Shown here piece after piece: positions 1-8,830 of a stretch of DNA of 64,000 bases. Origin of the DNA: Dyella_B humi (GTDB taxonomy: Bacteria; Pseudomonadota; Gammaproteobacteria; Xanthomonadales; Rhodanobacteraceae); NCBI RefSeq assembly GCF_044904605.1, contig NZ_JADIKI010000022.1, forward strand, positions 806,001-870,000, given 5' to 3'. Numbering within the stretch: the stretch's first letter is position 1; each line of letters starts with the position of its first letter. Under the pieces are notes generated by a model that saw only the letters and a program-made list of their open reading frames with translations, had not been told where the DNA came from and did not search any database. A program made the translations under genes and the position numbers.

Positions 1-2494
1 CGTACTGGCGCGCGTTTTCCAATTCTTCCTGCTTGATCGGCTTGGTCTGCATGTCGATCAGGTTCTGGCGCACCAGGGCGTCGACGGGCGACACCTTGTC
101 CGGATCGCTGCCGTACTGCACGAAGAAGATCGAGCGCGAGCGGTCGAAGTGTATGCCGGAACCCGCGCCGTACGCATAACCGTGCTTCACGCGGATGTCC
201 GCCATCAGACGCGAAGCGAAACCGTTGCCGCCCAGCACGTTGTTGCCCAATTGCAAGGCGTAGCGATCCGGGTTGTGCATGTTGAGTTCGAGCATCTGCC
301 CCATCAGCACCTGATCTTGCGAGGCGTAGGGGTTGTTGATCACTACGTAGCCGGTGGGATTCACGGGCGCCGGCTTGGAGATCACGTCCGGCTTTGCGCC
401 TTCCGCTTTCCACTGGCCGAAGTAGCGCTGCACCGTGGCCTTGGCCTGCTCGGGCGTGACGTCGCCGACCACCACGATAGTGGTGAGGTCGGGGCGATAG
501 GTCTTGGCGTGATAGTTCTTGACGTCCTGCGGGGTGAGCGCGTTGATCGATTCGGGCGTAGGCAGGCGCAGATCCGGATCGCCCGCGGGCAGCAGGCCGG
601 CGCGCAGCGCCTTCATCATCTTGTACTGCGGCGATTGCATTTCACCGGCAAGCGCACGCGCCAGCGTTTCTTGCTGCACGTCGAAGCCTTCCTTGGGCAG
701 GGCAGGGTGCAGCTCGTTGTCGGCCAACAACTGCACCGCGCGATCGAACTGGTTGCTGAGCGCGGCCACACCGAAATCGGTGCCGCCGTTCTCGGTGGCG
801 GAGATATCGTCAAGCGCCTTGTGGAAGGCATCGCGATCCAGCGTGGTGCTGCCGTAGTCGAACAGCGAGTCGAGCAGGCGCGCCACGCCATCCTTGCCAG
901 CCGGTTCCTGCAGCTTGGGGTTGTTGTCGATGTGACCCACTACGGTGATGGTCTTGCTGATGTTGGACGGCTGCACGATCAGGCGGATGCCGTTGTCGAG
1001 CTTCATGTCCACCGGCGCCAGTGTCCAGTGCGGCATCTCCAGTTTGCTCAGCTTGTCCGCGGCCCATTCGGGCAGCGGTCCGTCTAGCCGCTCGTCGCGG
1101 TTGAACGATTCGGAACCGCCGAAGCCGCCGCTGTCCGGCGGACGCTTGCCGTTCTCGTCGGGAGTGAGCACTACCGTTACACGTTCGCTCGACTTCAGGT
1201 ATTGCCGTGCCACGCGGTTCACGTCGTCTACGGTGACTTGGCGGATCTGTTCTTCGGCTTCTTCCGGCGAGTTCAATCCCATCCACGCAATGGCTTGCGA
1301 CCACGCGCTGGCGAGCGTCACCGCGCTGTTCTTGTTGAATTCGGCCTGCGCGATTTCGGATCGCTTCGATGCCTCGACCAAATCCGCAGGCACGCCGTTC
1401 TTGAGGAGATCATCGATGACACCATCCAGATCGGCCTGCGCTTTCTTCGCATCGCCACCCTTGGGAAAAGCCACTTCGATCACACCGATGCCGCCGTAGC
1501 TGAAAGGTTGCAGCTGCGCGTTGGCGTTGAGCACCTTGCCCTGCACCGCAAGCGCGGAAAGCGAGCTGCGCGCATTGGTGAGCACATCCAGCAGCACCTG
1601 CGCGGCGGCGTTGTCCTTGTCCATCATGCCCGGCATGCGATACATGAACTGCACGGCACCGGTGCCACGCGGTGTGGTGGAGGCGATCGTTTCCGATTTC
1701 ACCGGTTGCAGTTTCACCGGCACGTGTTCGGGTGGCTTGCGCGCGGGAAGCTTGCCGAACAGTTGCTGCACTTTCGCCAGCGTCTGTTGCGGGTCCACGT
1801 CGCCTACGATTACCAGTAGGGCGTTGTTGGGCGTGTACCAGTCCTGATAGAACTTCTGCAGGTCTGCGGCGGTGGTCTTGTCGAATGAAGGACGTGTGCC
1901 GAGCGGATCGTCCGCATAACCGGTGCCCGCGTACAGAATGCGCTCGGCTTTCTGGAAGGCGAGAAATTCCGGTTCGGAGATGTCACGCGATACTTCCTGT
2001 TCGATTGCACCGCGTTCGCGTTCCCAATCCTGCTGGGTGAGCAGCGCGCCGTTCATGCGCGTCGATTCGATGCGCAACAGGAGATCCAGATAATTCGACG
2101 GCGCCACGAAGTAGAACTGCGTGGCGTCGTTGGTGGTGAAGGCGTTGTTGTCGGCGCCCATCTTGCCGGTCATCTCGTTGAGCTGGGCGCCGGTCATGCC
2201 TTTGCTGTCGCGGAACATCATGTGTTCCAGCGCGTGCGCGGTGCCGGGAAGGCCCTCCGGCGTCTGATAGCCGCCGGCGAGATAGGTGATCTGCGTGGTA
2301 ACCATCGGCGAAAGCGTTTCGCGCACGATTACCACGCGCATGCCGTTGTCGAGGGAGGTTCGCAGCACGTTGCTGTCGTTGGCGACGGCCTTGGACGTGG
2401 CAGGTGCATCGGCGCGGGCGGGAAGGCCGGCGGTTGCCAGGCCCAGGCCCAGCAGCAGGCTCCATGTCAGTGTCTTCAAAGGGCTCGACATCAT
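1..2494 (-). CDS. M16 family zinc metalloprotease, two-domain, C-terminus cut by window edge
   Basis: The gene reads leftward from an ATG at 2494 and runs off base 1, so 831 residues are visible. Residues 1 to about 27 form a Sec-type signal peptide, which places the product in the periplasm. The inverted zinc motif HALEH is at residues 87-91, as in pitrilysin/insulinase proteins, followed by the usual glutamate-containing helix (AIEQEVSRD). A second peptidase-like half starts near residue 500 and lacks HxxEH, as is usual for the inactive half of M16B enzymes. It probably degrades or processes small periplasmic peptides. Family is certain; substrate is unknown. Full length in this family is about 900-950 residues, so only the C-terminal end is missing. 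Confidence 0.9.
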   Translation of the reverse strand, partial: MMSSPLKTLTWSLLLGLGLATAGLPARADAPATSKAVANDSNVLRTSLDNGMRVVIVRETLSPMVTTQITYLAGGYQTPEGLPGTAHALEHMMFRDSKGMTGAQLNEMTGKMGADNNAFTTNDATQFYFVAPSNYLDLLLRIESTRMNGALLTQQDWERERGAIEQEVSRDISEPEFLAFQKAERILYAGTGYADDPLGTRPSFDKTTAADLQKFYQDWYTPNNALLVIVGDVDPQQTLAKVQQLFGKLPARKPPEHVPVKLQPVKSETIASTTPRGTGAVQFMYRMPGMMDKDNAAAQVLLDVLTNARSSLSALAVQGKVLNANAQLQPFSYGGIGVIEVAFPKGGDAKKAQADLDGVIDDLLKNGVPADLVEASKRSEIAQAEFNKNSAVTLASAWSQAIAWMGLNSPEEAEEQIRQVTVDDVNRVARQYLKSSERVTVVLTPDENGKRPPDSGGFGGSESFNRDERLDGPLPEWAADKLSKLEMPHWTLAPVDMKLDNGIRLIVQPSNISKTITVVGHIDNNPKLQEPAGKDGVARLLDSLFDYGSTTLDRDAFHKALDDISATENGGTDFGVAALSNQFDRAVQLLADNELHPALPKEGFDVQQETLARALAGEMQSPQYKMMKALRAGLLPAGDPDLRLPTPESINALTPQDVKNYHAKTYRPDLTTIVVVGDVTPEQAKATVQRYFGQWKAEGAKPDVISKPAPVNPTGYVVINNPYASQDQVLMGQMLELNMHNPDRYALQLGNNVLGGNGFASRLMADIRVKHGYAYGAGSGIHFDRSRSIFFVQYGSDPDKVSPVDALVRQNLIDMQTKPIKQEELENARQY

Positions 2495-2644
2495 GTTCGG
2501 GTTCCTTGGGCTTTAGGCAACAATAGACTGCAGGATGTTGCCATAGTGCCTGCCTTGGCCTAAGTGCCGGAAGAGACACGCGCGTGGCGGCTGAAGACAG
2601 GGTATCGTGCGTACATCGCAAGTTCCCGAGAAAGGAGCGAGGCT

Positions 2645-2968
2645 ATGTTGGTGGTGACGACCGAGAACGTTCCGGGCCATCAGGTGGTCCAGGTGAAGGG
2701 ACAAGTGTTCGGTGTGGTGGTGCGCAGCCGCGGCATCGGCGGCAACGTGATGGCGGGCCTGCGTTCGCTGGTCGGCGGCGAGATTCACGAATACACGCAG
2801 ATGCTGGAGGAAGCACGCCGCCACGCGCTGGATCGACTGGTATCCAACGCGAAGCTGATGGGCGCGAACGCGGTGGTAATGATGCGCTTCGACTCCGCCG
2901 AAATCGGCCAGACCATGAGCGAGATCGTGGCCTACGGCACCGCCGTGGTGCTCGATCCACCGACCTGA
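2645..2968 (+). CDS. YbjQ/UPF0145 family protein
   Basis: The product has 107 residues and matches YbjQ-type proteins (also described as a heavy-metal-binding domain fold). Recognisable segments are the N-terminal VTTENVPG, the central RSRGIGGNVMAGLRSLVGGE, and the ANAVVMMRFD strand before a final AYGTAVV. I chose the ATG at 2645 because AAGGAG lies about 8 bases upstream and the family starts here; an in-frame start at 2564 would add residues with no family match. Function is not established; members form small oligomers. The next gene starts 8 bases after the stop and is probably co-transcribed. Confidence 0.85.
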   Translation: MLVVTTENVPGHQVVQVKGQVFGVVVRSRGIGGNVMAGLRSLVGGEIHEYTQMLEEARRHALDRLVSNAKLMGANAVVMMRFDSAEIGQTMSEIVAYGTAVVLDPPT

Positions 2969-2976
2969 GTATCGCA

Positions 2977-3285
2977 ATGTTACCGATCGTGCTGTACGTG
3001 CTGGGCGGCCTGCTGCTGGTCGGTGCGGGCATTGCCGTGCTTACCGGCGTGATGGTGGCGTTGCTGCCGCAGTTGATCTTCGGCGGCCTGTTGTTGGTGG
3101 TGGGACTGGCGATCGAACGCTGGCGCTACAAGCCGCTGCTACGCACCGGGCCGGACCCGCGCTGGAAAGATACCGGCGAGCGCTTCGTCGATCCCGGTAG
3201 CGGACAGCTCACCGCCGTGTACTTCGATCCGCGCAACGGAGAGCGGCATTACATCGTGGTCGATGAGCAGGCGCGGTCGTCTTAA
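2977..3285 (+). CDS. Small membrane protein of unknown function
   Basis: The product has 102 residues. Two hydrophobic segments fill residues 2-47 (VLYVLGGLLLVGAGIAVL and LPQLIFGGLLLVVGLAI), followed by a soluble tail with ERWRYKPLL and a DPGSGQ...VYFDPRNGERHY stretch. The start is the ATG at 2977, 8 bases after the ybjQ-like stop, which suggests a two-gene transcript. I do not recognise the family beyond a short conserved membrane protein that accompanies YbjQ-type genes in related genomes. The tail is predicted to sit in the cytoplasm. Confidence 0.75.
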   Translation: MLPIVLYVLGGLLLVGAGIAVLTGVMVALLPQLIFGGLLLVVGLAIERWRYKPLLRTGPDPRWKDTGERFVDPGSGQLTAVYFDPRNGERHYIVVDEQARSS

Positions 3286-3292
3286 CAAGGTG

Positions 3293-3311
3293 CTAGCCAA
3301 TCATTGGCTAG
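3293..3311 (+). terminator. Perfect hairpin after the ybjQ-like pair
   Basis: CTAGCCAA and TTGGCTAG form an 8-bp stem with a 3-base loop, 8 bases after the stop at 3285. The following sequence is only moderately T-rich (gatcgctttc), so it is a weak or partial terminator. Confidence 0.4.
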
Positions 3312-3352
3312 GATCGCTTTCATTCGGTTGACGTAAATTCAAAGGAGTAATC

Positions 3353-4108
3353 ATGCCGTCGGGAAATCCGGTATTACGTGAAAAGGCGTTTCAGGGGCTG
3401 CCCGTCACGGGCGAGCGCATGACGATGAACGGAACTGTCACGCGCACGGCGTTGTTGCTGGCGCTGGCGGTGATCACCGGCGGGTGGACATGGCAGCGTT
3501 TTGCCGAGGTGGCCGCGGGTGGCGACTTGAATGCCGCGTTGGCGGCGATCACTCCCTTCATGTGGGGCGGGCTGCTGGTGGGTCTGGTGCTAGCGCTGGT
3601 CACCACGTTCGCGCAGCGCTGGGCGGGCATCACTGCGCCGTTGTATGCCATCGCCGAAGGCTTCGCGCTGGGCGGCATTTCCGCGGTGATGAATCTGCGC
3701 TTCCCCGGCATCGTGCTGCAGGCCGTCATGCTTACGGTCGGCGTGCTGGCGGTGATGCTGCTGGTCTATCGCTCGGGTTGGATCAAGGTGACCGACAAGT
3801 TCCGCATGGGCGTGGTCGCCGCAACGGGCGGCCTTGCGCTGCTGTATGTGGTGGACATGGCGCTGCGCGCCTTCACCCACATCCAGATTCCTTTCATCCA
3901 TGAAACCGGCGCGATCGGCATCGGCTTCAGTCTGTTGGTGGTCGGCCTGGCGGCGCTCAACCTCGTGCTCGATTTCGACATGATCGACCGCGCCGCCAAC
4001 GGAGGTGCACCCAAGTACATGGAATGGTATGGCGCTTTCGCGCTGATGGTGACGTTGGTGTGGTTGTATATGGAATTGCTGCGGTTGCTGTCCAAGGCGC
4101 GTCGCTGA
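3353..4108 (+). CDS. Bax inhibitor-1/YccA family membrane protein
   Basis: The product has 251 residues and seven predicted membrane helices between residues 30 and 247. The N-terminal SGNPVLREKAF...MTMNGTVTRT and the GWTWQ in the first helix match the Bax inhibitor-1-like (YetJ/YccA-type) group. Bacterial members are pH-sensitive calcium leak channels or of unknown role in the inner membrane. AAAGGAG lies 7 bases before the ATG. It stands alone with its own short upstream region. Confidence 0.85.
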   Translation: MPSGNPVLREKAFQGLPVTGERMTMNGTVTRTALLLALAVITGGWTWQRFAEVAAGGDLNAALAAITPFMWGGLLVGLVLALVTTFAQRWAGITAPLYAIAEGFALGGISAVMNLRFPGIVLQAVMLTVGVLAVMLLVYRSGWIKVTDKFRMGVVAATGGLALLYVVDMALRAFTHIQIPFIHETGAIGIGFSLLVVGLAALNLVLDFDMIDRAANGGAPKYMEWYGAFALMVTLVWLYMELLRLLSKARR

Positions 4109-4171
4109 TTTCTTGCTTTCTCTCGAAGGGACGGCAGGTTTTCATCTTCTTGGAACTCGAATCGAAGCGTT

Positions 4172-4249
4172 CGTCGCCCCGGCGAAAGCCGGGGTCCAGC
4201 GACTTGGATGCTGGAAAGGCACTAGGTCCCGGCGTTCGCCGGGACGACG
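4172..4249. repeat. Inverted pair of REP-like palindromes
   Basis: Two head-to-head copies of a CGTC-CCCGGCGAAAGCCGGG-TCCAG palindrome lie at 4172-4199 and 4211-4249, each able to fold into a GC-rich hairpin. They are diverged members of the family seen again at 11424-11507. The rest of the 252-base gap between the BI-1 gene and murJ shows no gene. Confidence 0.75.
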
Positions 4250-4360
4250 GTGAGGCAAGTTTTGTAGGTTGGGGTTCGCATACGCTCCCCTCAGCTTGCA
4301 GGCATTTCGCAAGGGCGTCGTAATGCTACGCTTGCCCTTTTCCCACCAATCCAAACAACC

Positions 4361-5941
4361 ATGACGAAAGAGGCAGGCCGCGGACACGCCTTGCTGGTCG
4401 GGGCGGGCATTCTTTGCAGCCGCCTGTTCGGCCTGGTGCGGCAGCGGGTGTTTTCCCATTATTTCGGCCTGTCTGACGCCGCGGACATCTTCAGCGCTGC
4501 GCTGCGTGTACCGAACTTCCTGCAGAATCTGTTTGGGGAAGGCGTGCTGTCAGCTTCCTTCATTCCGGTCTACGCGCGCCTGCTGGCACAGCACAAGCAG
4601 GAAGAAGCCGATCGCCTGGCTGGGGCGATCTTCGCGCTGCTTGCGTTGATCATTGCCGTGATCGTCGCTTTGGGCGTGCTGGCGACGCCGTATCTGCTAT
4701 GGGCGATTGCGCCGGGTTACACGGGCGAGAAGCGTGGGCTCACCATTCTGATCGTACGGATTCTTTTTCCCGGCACCGGCATCCTGGTGTGGTCGGCGTG
4801 GTGCCTGGGAATACTCAACAGTCATCACAAGTTCTTCCTCTCGTACGCGGCGCCGGTGATCTGGAATCTCTCCATGATCCTGACGATGCTGTTCTTCCGT
4901 CATTTGGACGCGAACCGGCTGATCGTGTACCTGGCGTGGGGCACCGTGCTCGGCTGCTTGCTGCAGTTTCTGGTGCAACTTGGGCCGGTGCTGAAACTGG
5001 TGCCGAATCTGCGCTTGCGCTTCGATACGCAAAGTCTGCACGTGAAGCAGGTCGGCGGCAGTTTCCTGGGGGTGGCGGTGGGGCGTGGCGTGGTGCAGAT
5101 CAGCGCCTTCGTCGACCAAGCCATTTCCACGCTGCTTGGCAGTGGTGCCGTCGCGGGAATGACCACCGCGGCATCCATCAATCTGCTGCCGGTGAGTCTG
5201 TTTGGCATGGCCGTGTCCGCATCGGAATTGCCTACGCTTTCGCGTATGGCCGGCGATCATGTGGACGAAGAGGTCGCCGCAAAACTCGCCGCGCGCTTGA
5301 ACAACGGGCTCGAGCGCATCGCGTTCTTCATCGTGCCTTCGGCGATGGCGTTCTTCGCACTGGGTAACGTGATCGTGGCGGCGCTGTATCAGTCAGGTGC
5401 GTTCACTCGTAAGGACTCCTATTACGTGTGGGCGATCCTGGCCGGCTCCGGCGTGGGATTGCTGGCTTCCACGTTCGGGCGCCTTTATTCGTCCACCTAT
5501 TACGCGATGCGTGATACGCGTACACCGCTGCGCTTCGCCATGGTGCGGCTTGCATTTACAGCGGTGCTTGGCCTGGCGAGCGCCTTGCTGATTCCGAAAG
5601 CGTTGGGTATTCCCATGCAGTGGGGCGCGGTGGGGTTGACCGCTTCCGCAGGTGTGGCTGGTTGGATCGAGTTTCATCTGCTGCGCAGGAAGATGAATCG
5701 AAAACTCGGGTCAACCGGTGTGGCGGTCTCTATGATGGTGAAGTTGTGGGTGGCGGCAAGTCTCGCAGCGCTGACGGCATGCGTCGTCGAACACTTCATG
5801 CCGGACTACGGCCCGATCATCGCCGCACTGTTCGTGCTGGCGACCTATGGCACTGCTTATTTCACGCTGACCTTTCTGCTGCGCGTAAAAGTTTGCATGG
5901 ACGTGATCGGAAAAGTAACGCGCCGGATCGGCATCGGCTGA
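4361..5941 (+). CDS. murJ: Lipid II flippase MurJ
   Basis: The product has 526 residues, the normal length for MurJ/MviN, with about 14 predicted membrane helices. The N-terminal GILCSRLFGLVRQRVFSHYFG and AFRVPN-like ALRVPNFLQNLFGEGVLSASF segments are diagnostic; the conserved arginines of the central cavity lie in these stretches. It flips lipid II, the peptidoglycan precursor, across the inner membrane and belongs to the MOP exporter superfamily. The start codon follows AAACAACC and has no clear Shine-Dalgarno sequence. The gene converges on poxB with only 6 bases between stops, leaving no room for a terminator. Confidence 0.95.
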   Translation: MTKEAGRGHALLVGAGILCSRLFGLVRQRVFSHYFGLSDAADIFSAALRVPNFLQNLFGEGVLSASFIPVYARLLAQHKQEEADRLAGAIFALLALIIAVIVALGVLATPYLLWAIAPGYTGEKRGLTILIVRILFPGTGILVWSAWCLGILNSHHKFFLSYAAPVIWNLSMILTMLFFRHLDANRLIVYLAWGTVLGCLLQFLVQLGPVLKLVPNLRLRFDTQSLHVKQVGGSFLGVAVGRGVVQISAFVDQAISTLLGSGAVAGMTTAASINLLPVSLFGMAVSASELPTLSRMAGDHVDEEVAAKLAARLNNGLERIAFFIVPSAMAFFALGNVIVAALYQSGAFTRKDSYYVWAILAGSGVGLLASTFGRLYSSTYYAMRDTRTPLRFAMVRLAFTAVLGLASALLIPKALGIPMQWGAVGLTASAGVAGWIEFHLLRRKMNRKLGSTGVAVSMMVKLWVAASLAALTACVVEHFMPDYGPIIAALFVLATYGTAYFTLTFLLRVKVCMDVIGKVTRRIGIG

Positions 5942-5947
5942 TCGTGC

Positions 5948-7678
5948 TTAGCGGCGTAGATTGCTGCGCGCCAGTTCGATCAGCTCGTCGCCGCGGCCAT
6001 TCATCACTGTGCGCAGCGCCCACAGACTGAAACCTTTCATCTGCTCCAACTGGATCTTCGGCGGCATGGATAGCTCCTGCCGGTTGGTGACGACGTCGAT
6101 CAACGCCGGGCCGTTGTGCGCGAGAGCATCGCGCACCGCGTTCTCCAACTCGCCGGGATCTTCCACACGTACGCCGTAGATTCCCGCCGCGCGAGCCATC
6201 GCGGAGAAATCCGGATTGTCCAGCGACACGCCAGTTGGCAGAAAACCGGACGCTTTCATTTCCAGCTCCACGAAGCCGAGCGTGCCGTTGTTGAACACCA
6301 CGATCTTCACCGGCAGCTTGTGTTGCACCAGCGTGAGCAGATCGCCCATCAGCATGGAAAAACCGCCATCGCCTGACAAGCTCACGATCTGCCGGCCAGG
6401 AAACGCCGTCTGCGCCCCAATTGCCTGCGGCATCGCATTCGCCATCGAGCCGTGCACAAAGGAGCCGAGCAAACGGCGCTTACCGTTCATCTTGAGATAA
6501 CGCGCTGCCCAGATGGTCGGCGTGCCGACGTCGCAGGTAAACACTGCATCTTCGCTGGCCAGTTCGCTAACCACCTTGGCGACGTACTGCGGATGAATTG
6601 GCTTGCTGCCAGGCTTGCCGGTGGCAAGGTCATTCAATCCTTCGCGCGCTTTCTTGTAGTGCTGCAGGCTACTCTGCAGATGGCCATCGTCGCGTGCAGT
6701 TTTCAGGCGCGGCAACAACGCTTCGATTGTCGTACCGACGTCGCCCACCACACCGAGATCGAGACGGCAGCGTCGGCCAAGATTCTCCGCGCGCAGATCG
6801 ATCTGGCAGATCTGCGCGTCCTCGGGAAAGAACTGACGATAGGGGAAATCTGTGCCGAGCAGCAGCAAGGTGTCGCAGCTCATCATGGCTTCATAGCCGG
6901 AGCTAAAGCCGATCAGGCCGGTCATGCCGACGTCGTACGGGTTGTCCCATTCGACATGTTCCTTACCGCCAAGCGCGTGCACGACCGGTGCCCTGAGCGT
7001 TTCGGCCAGGCGAATCACCGCATCGTGCGCACCGGCGCAACCGCGTCCGCAGAACAGCGTGACCTTGCGACCACTGCCGAGCAGCGTGGCGAGTTGATCC
7101 AGTTGCGCATCGGGTGGCACGATTCTCGGCGCGGCCGGCAACAGTCCCTCACTTGAAACGATCGGGCCGGAGGCTTCGGAGAGCGCCACGTCGCCGGGAA
7201 TCACCAGCACGGCCACGCCGCGCTGGCCGAGCGCAGTGCGAATCGCCGTGGCTGTGGCGTGATGAATCTGCGATACGCTGCTGACCAGCTCGCAATAGTG
7301 ACTGCATTCCTGGAATAGATTTTGCGGATGCGTTTCTTGAAAGTACCCGCTGCCGATTTCGGCCGAAGGAATATGCGCGGCAATCGCCAACACCGGCGTG
7401 CGCGAACGATGCGCATCGAACAGGCCATTGATCAAATGCAGATTGCCCGGCCCACACGAACCGGCGCACACCGCCAACTTGCCGGTCAACTGCGATTCCG
7501 CACCGGCGCCGAAGGCTGCCGATTCCTCATGCCGATAGTGGATCCACTGCATGTCGTTGCGACGTCGCAGTGACTCCGTAATGCCGTTGAGGCTGTCGCC
7601 AACCAGTCCGTGGATGCGCCTCACGCCGGCCTGCGCCAGTGTTTCGACCAGAACGTCGGCAACATTGCGGATGCTCAT
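5948..7678 (-). CDS. poxB: Pyruvate dehydrogenase (quinone) / pyruvate oxidase
   Basis: The product has 576 residues and is a thiamine diphosphate enzyme that decarboxylates pyruvate to acetate and CO2 and passes electrons to the quinone pool at the inner membrane. Glu51 in RHEESAAF is the cofactor-activating glutamate. GDGG at 436-439 and NN at 463-464 form the TPP/Mg motif. The C-terminus (GFSLWALRTVMNGRGDEL) resembles the amphipathic membrane-binding helix of PoxB. I place the start at 7678 because TAAGGAG lies just upstream; an ATG at 7711 has no such site. Acetolactate synthase is a relative, but the C-terminal helix favours PoxB. Confidence 0.9.
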   Translation of the reverse strand: MSIRNVADVLVETLAQAGVRRIHGLVGDSLNGITESLRRRNDMQWIHYRHEESAAFGAGAESQLTGKLAVCAGSCGPGNLHLINGLFDAHRSRTPVLAIAAHIPSAEIGSGYFQETHPQNLFQECSHYCELVSSVSQIHHATATAIRTALGQRGVAVLVIPGDVALSEASGPIVSSEGLLPAAPRIVPPDAQLDQLATLLGSGRKVTLFCGRGCAGAHDAVIRLAETLRAPVVHALGGKEHVEWDNPYDVGMTGLIGFSSGYEAMMSCDTLLLLGTDFPYRQFFPEDAQICQIDLRAENLGRRCRLDLGVVGDVGTTIEALLPRLKTARDDGHLQSSLQHYKKAREGLNDLATGKPGSKPIHPQYVAKVVSELASEDAVFTCDVGTPTIWAARYLKMNGKRRLLGSFVHGSMANAMPQAIGAQTAFPGRQIVSLSGDGGFSMLMGDLLTLVQHKLPVKIVVFNNGTLGFVELEMKASGFLPTGVSLDNPDFSAMARAAGIYGVRVEDPGELENAVRDALAHNGPALIDVVTNRQELSMPPKIQLEQMKGFSLWALRTVMNGRGDELIELARSNLRR

Positions 7679-7780
7679 GACGCGGCTCCTTACGGGAAGG
7701 AACGCCATCATGGCAAAGCGTTTCTTTGCTTTCCGTAAAGATCGCGTGCGACTCCCTCGGATGAGGGAGCCGATGATCGA

Positions 7781-8830
7781 TCAGCGTGCGCCGATCACCA
7801 CGGGCTCCGGCTCCAGCCGCACGCCAAAGCGCGCGTGCACACCTTCGATCACGCGCTGTGCGAACACCCATAGTTCCTGGCCGGTGGCCTTGCCGTGATT
7901 GACCAGCACGAGTGCATGGCGGTTGGAGATGCCTGCGTCGCCTTTGCGCATGCCTTTGAAGCCGGCCGCTTCGATTAGCCATGCGGCGGACAGTTTCCAG
8001 CGCGCATCCTTGCCGGGCCAGGCGACGAGTTCGGCGTGCTCGCGTTTTAATGCTTCGCCTTGCGCCGCATCGACGATGGGATTCTTGAAGAAGCTGCCGG
8101 CGTTGCCGATCACCGCAGGATCAGGCAGCTTGCGCGTGCGGAGATGGACGACGGCTTCGGCCACGTGAAACGGCGCGGGGTTGCTAACGCCCATGCGGTT
8201 CAGTTCTTCGCGGATACCGGCGTAATCCATACGCAACGCATGCTGGCGGGGCAGGGCGAAGCGCACAGCGGTGACAATGAAGCGATCCGGCTCGTGCTTG
8301 AACAGCGAATCGCGATAGGCGAACGCGCAAGCATCGCGGTTCAGTGTGACGACGCGCCGTTCGATACGATCCCAGGCTTCAACGCTTTCGATGAATTCGG
8401 CTACTTCGGTGCCGTAGGCGCCGATGTTCTGGATCGGTGCGGCGCCGACCGTGCCGGGAATGAGGATGAGATTTTCCAGCCCAGCGAAACCCTGGCCCAG
8501 CGTCCAGCGCACGAAGTCGTCCCAGCGCTCGCCGGCAGCGACGGCGATGCGGGCGACGTCGCCGTCCTGTTCCACATGTACGCCACGCGTTTCCATCGCC
8601 AACACGGTGCCATCGACGTCACCCGTCAACAGGATGTTGCTGCCTTCGCCCAGCACCAGCAGACGACTTGCGCGTATGGCGGGAAAATCCAGCAGCTCCG
8701 GTAGCTTCGACGCATCGCGCACTTCAGCCAGCAGCTTGGCGCGTGCATCGACACGCAAGGTGTTGCGCGTCAGCAGCGGTGCATTTTCGACCAGGGTGTA
8801 GCCACCCATGTCGACGCGCTCAACGGCCAT
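7781..8830 (-). CDS. murB: UDP-N-acetylenolpyruvoylglucosamine reductase
   Basis: The product has 349 residues, a type I (E. coli-like) MurB that reduces UDP-GlcNAc-enolpyruvate to UDP-MurNAc with NADPH and FAD. LGEGSNIL at 60-67 and LIPGTVGAAPIQNIGAYG are FAD-binding signatures. The proton-donor serine is Ser246 in GNAGSFFKNP, and a late glutamate lies near EPEPVV. I chose the ATG at 8830, preceded by AGGA, which overlaps the pyrD stop by 11 bases; a start at 8860 would extend further into pyrD. It is the last gene of a four-gene leftward operon. Confidence 0.95.
   Translation of the reverse strand: MAVERVDMGGYTLVENAPLLTRNTLRVDARAKLLAEVRDASKLPELLDFPAIRASRLLVLGEGSNILLTGDVDGTVLAMETRGVHVEQDGDVARIAVAAGERWDDFVRWTLGQGFAGLENLILIPGTVGAAPIQNIGAYGTEVAEFIESVEAWDRIERRVVTLNRDACAFAYRDSLFKHEPDRFIVTAVRFALPRQHALRMDYAGIREELNRMGVSNPAPFHVAEAVVHLRTRKLPDPAVIGNAGSFFKNPIVDAAQGEALKREHAELVAWPGKDARWKLSAAWLIEAAGFKGMRKGDAGISNRHALVLVNHGKATGQELWVFAQRVIEGVHARFGVRLEPEPVVIGAR

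Noticed and set aside
149..1819. Long plus-strand open frames across the left end
   Set aside because: They are antisense to the M16 protease, whose minus-strand frame has signal peptide, HxxEH motif and continuous homology.
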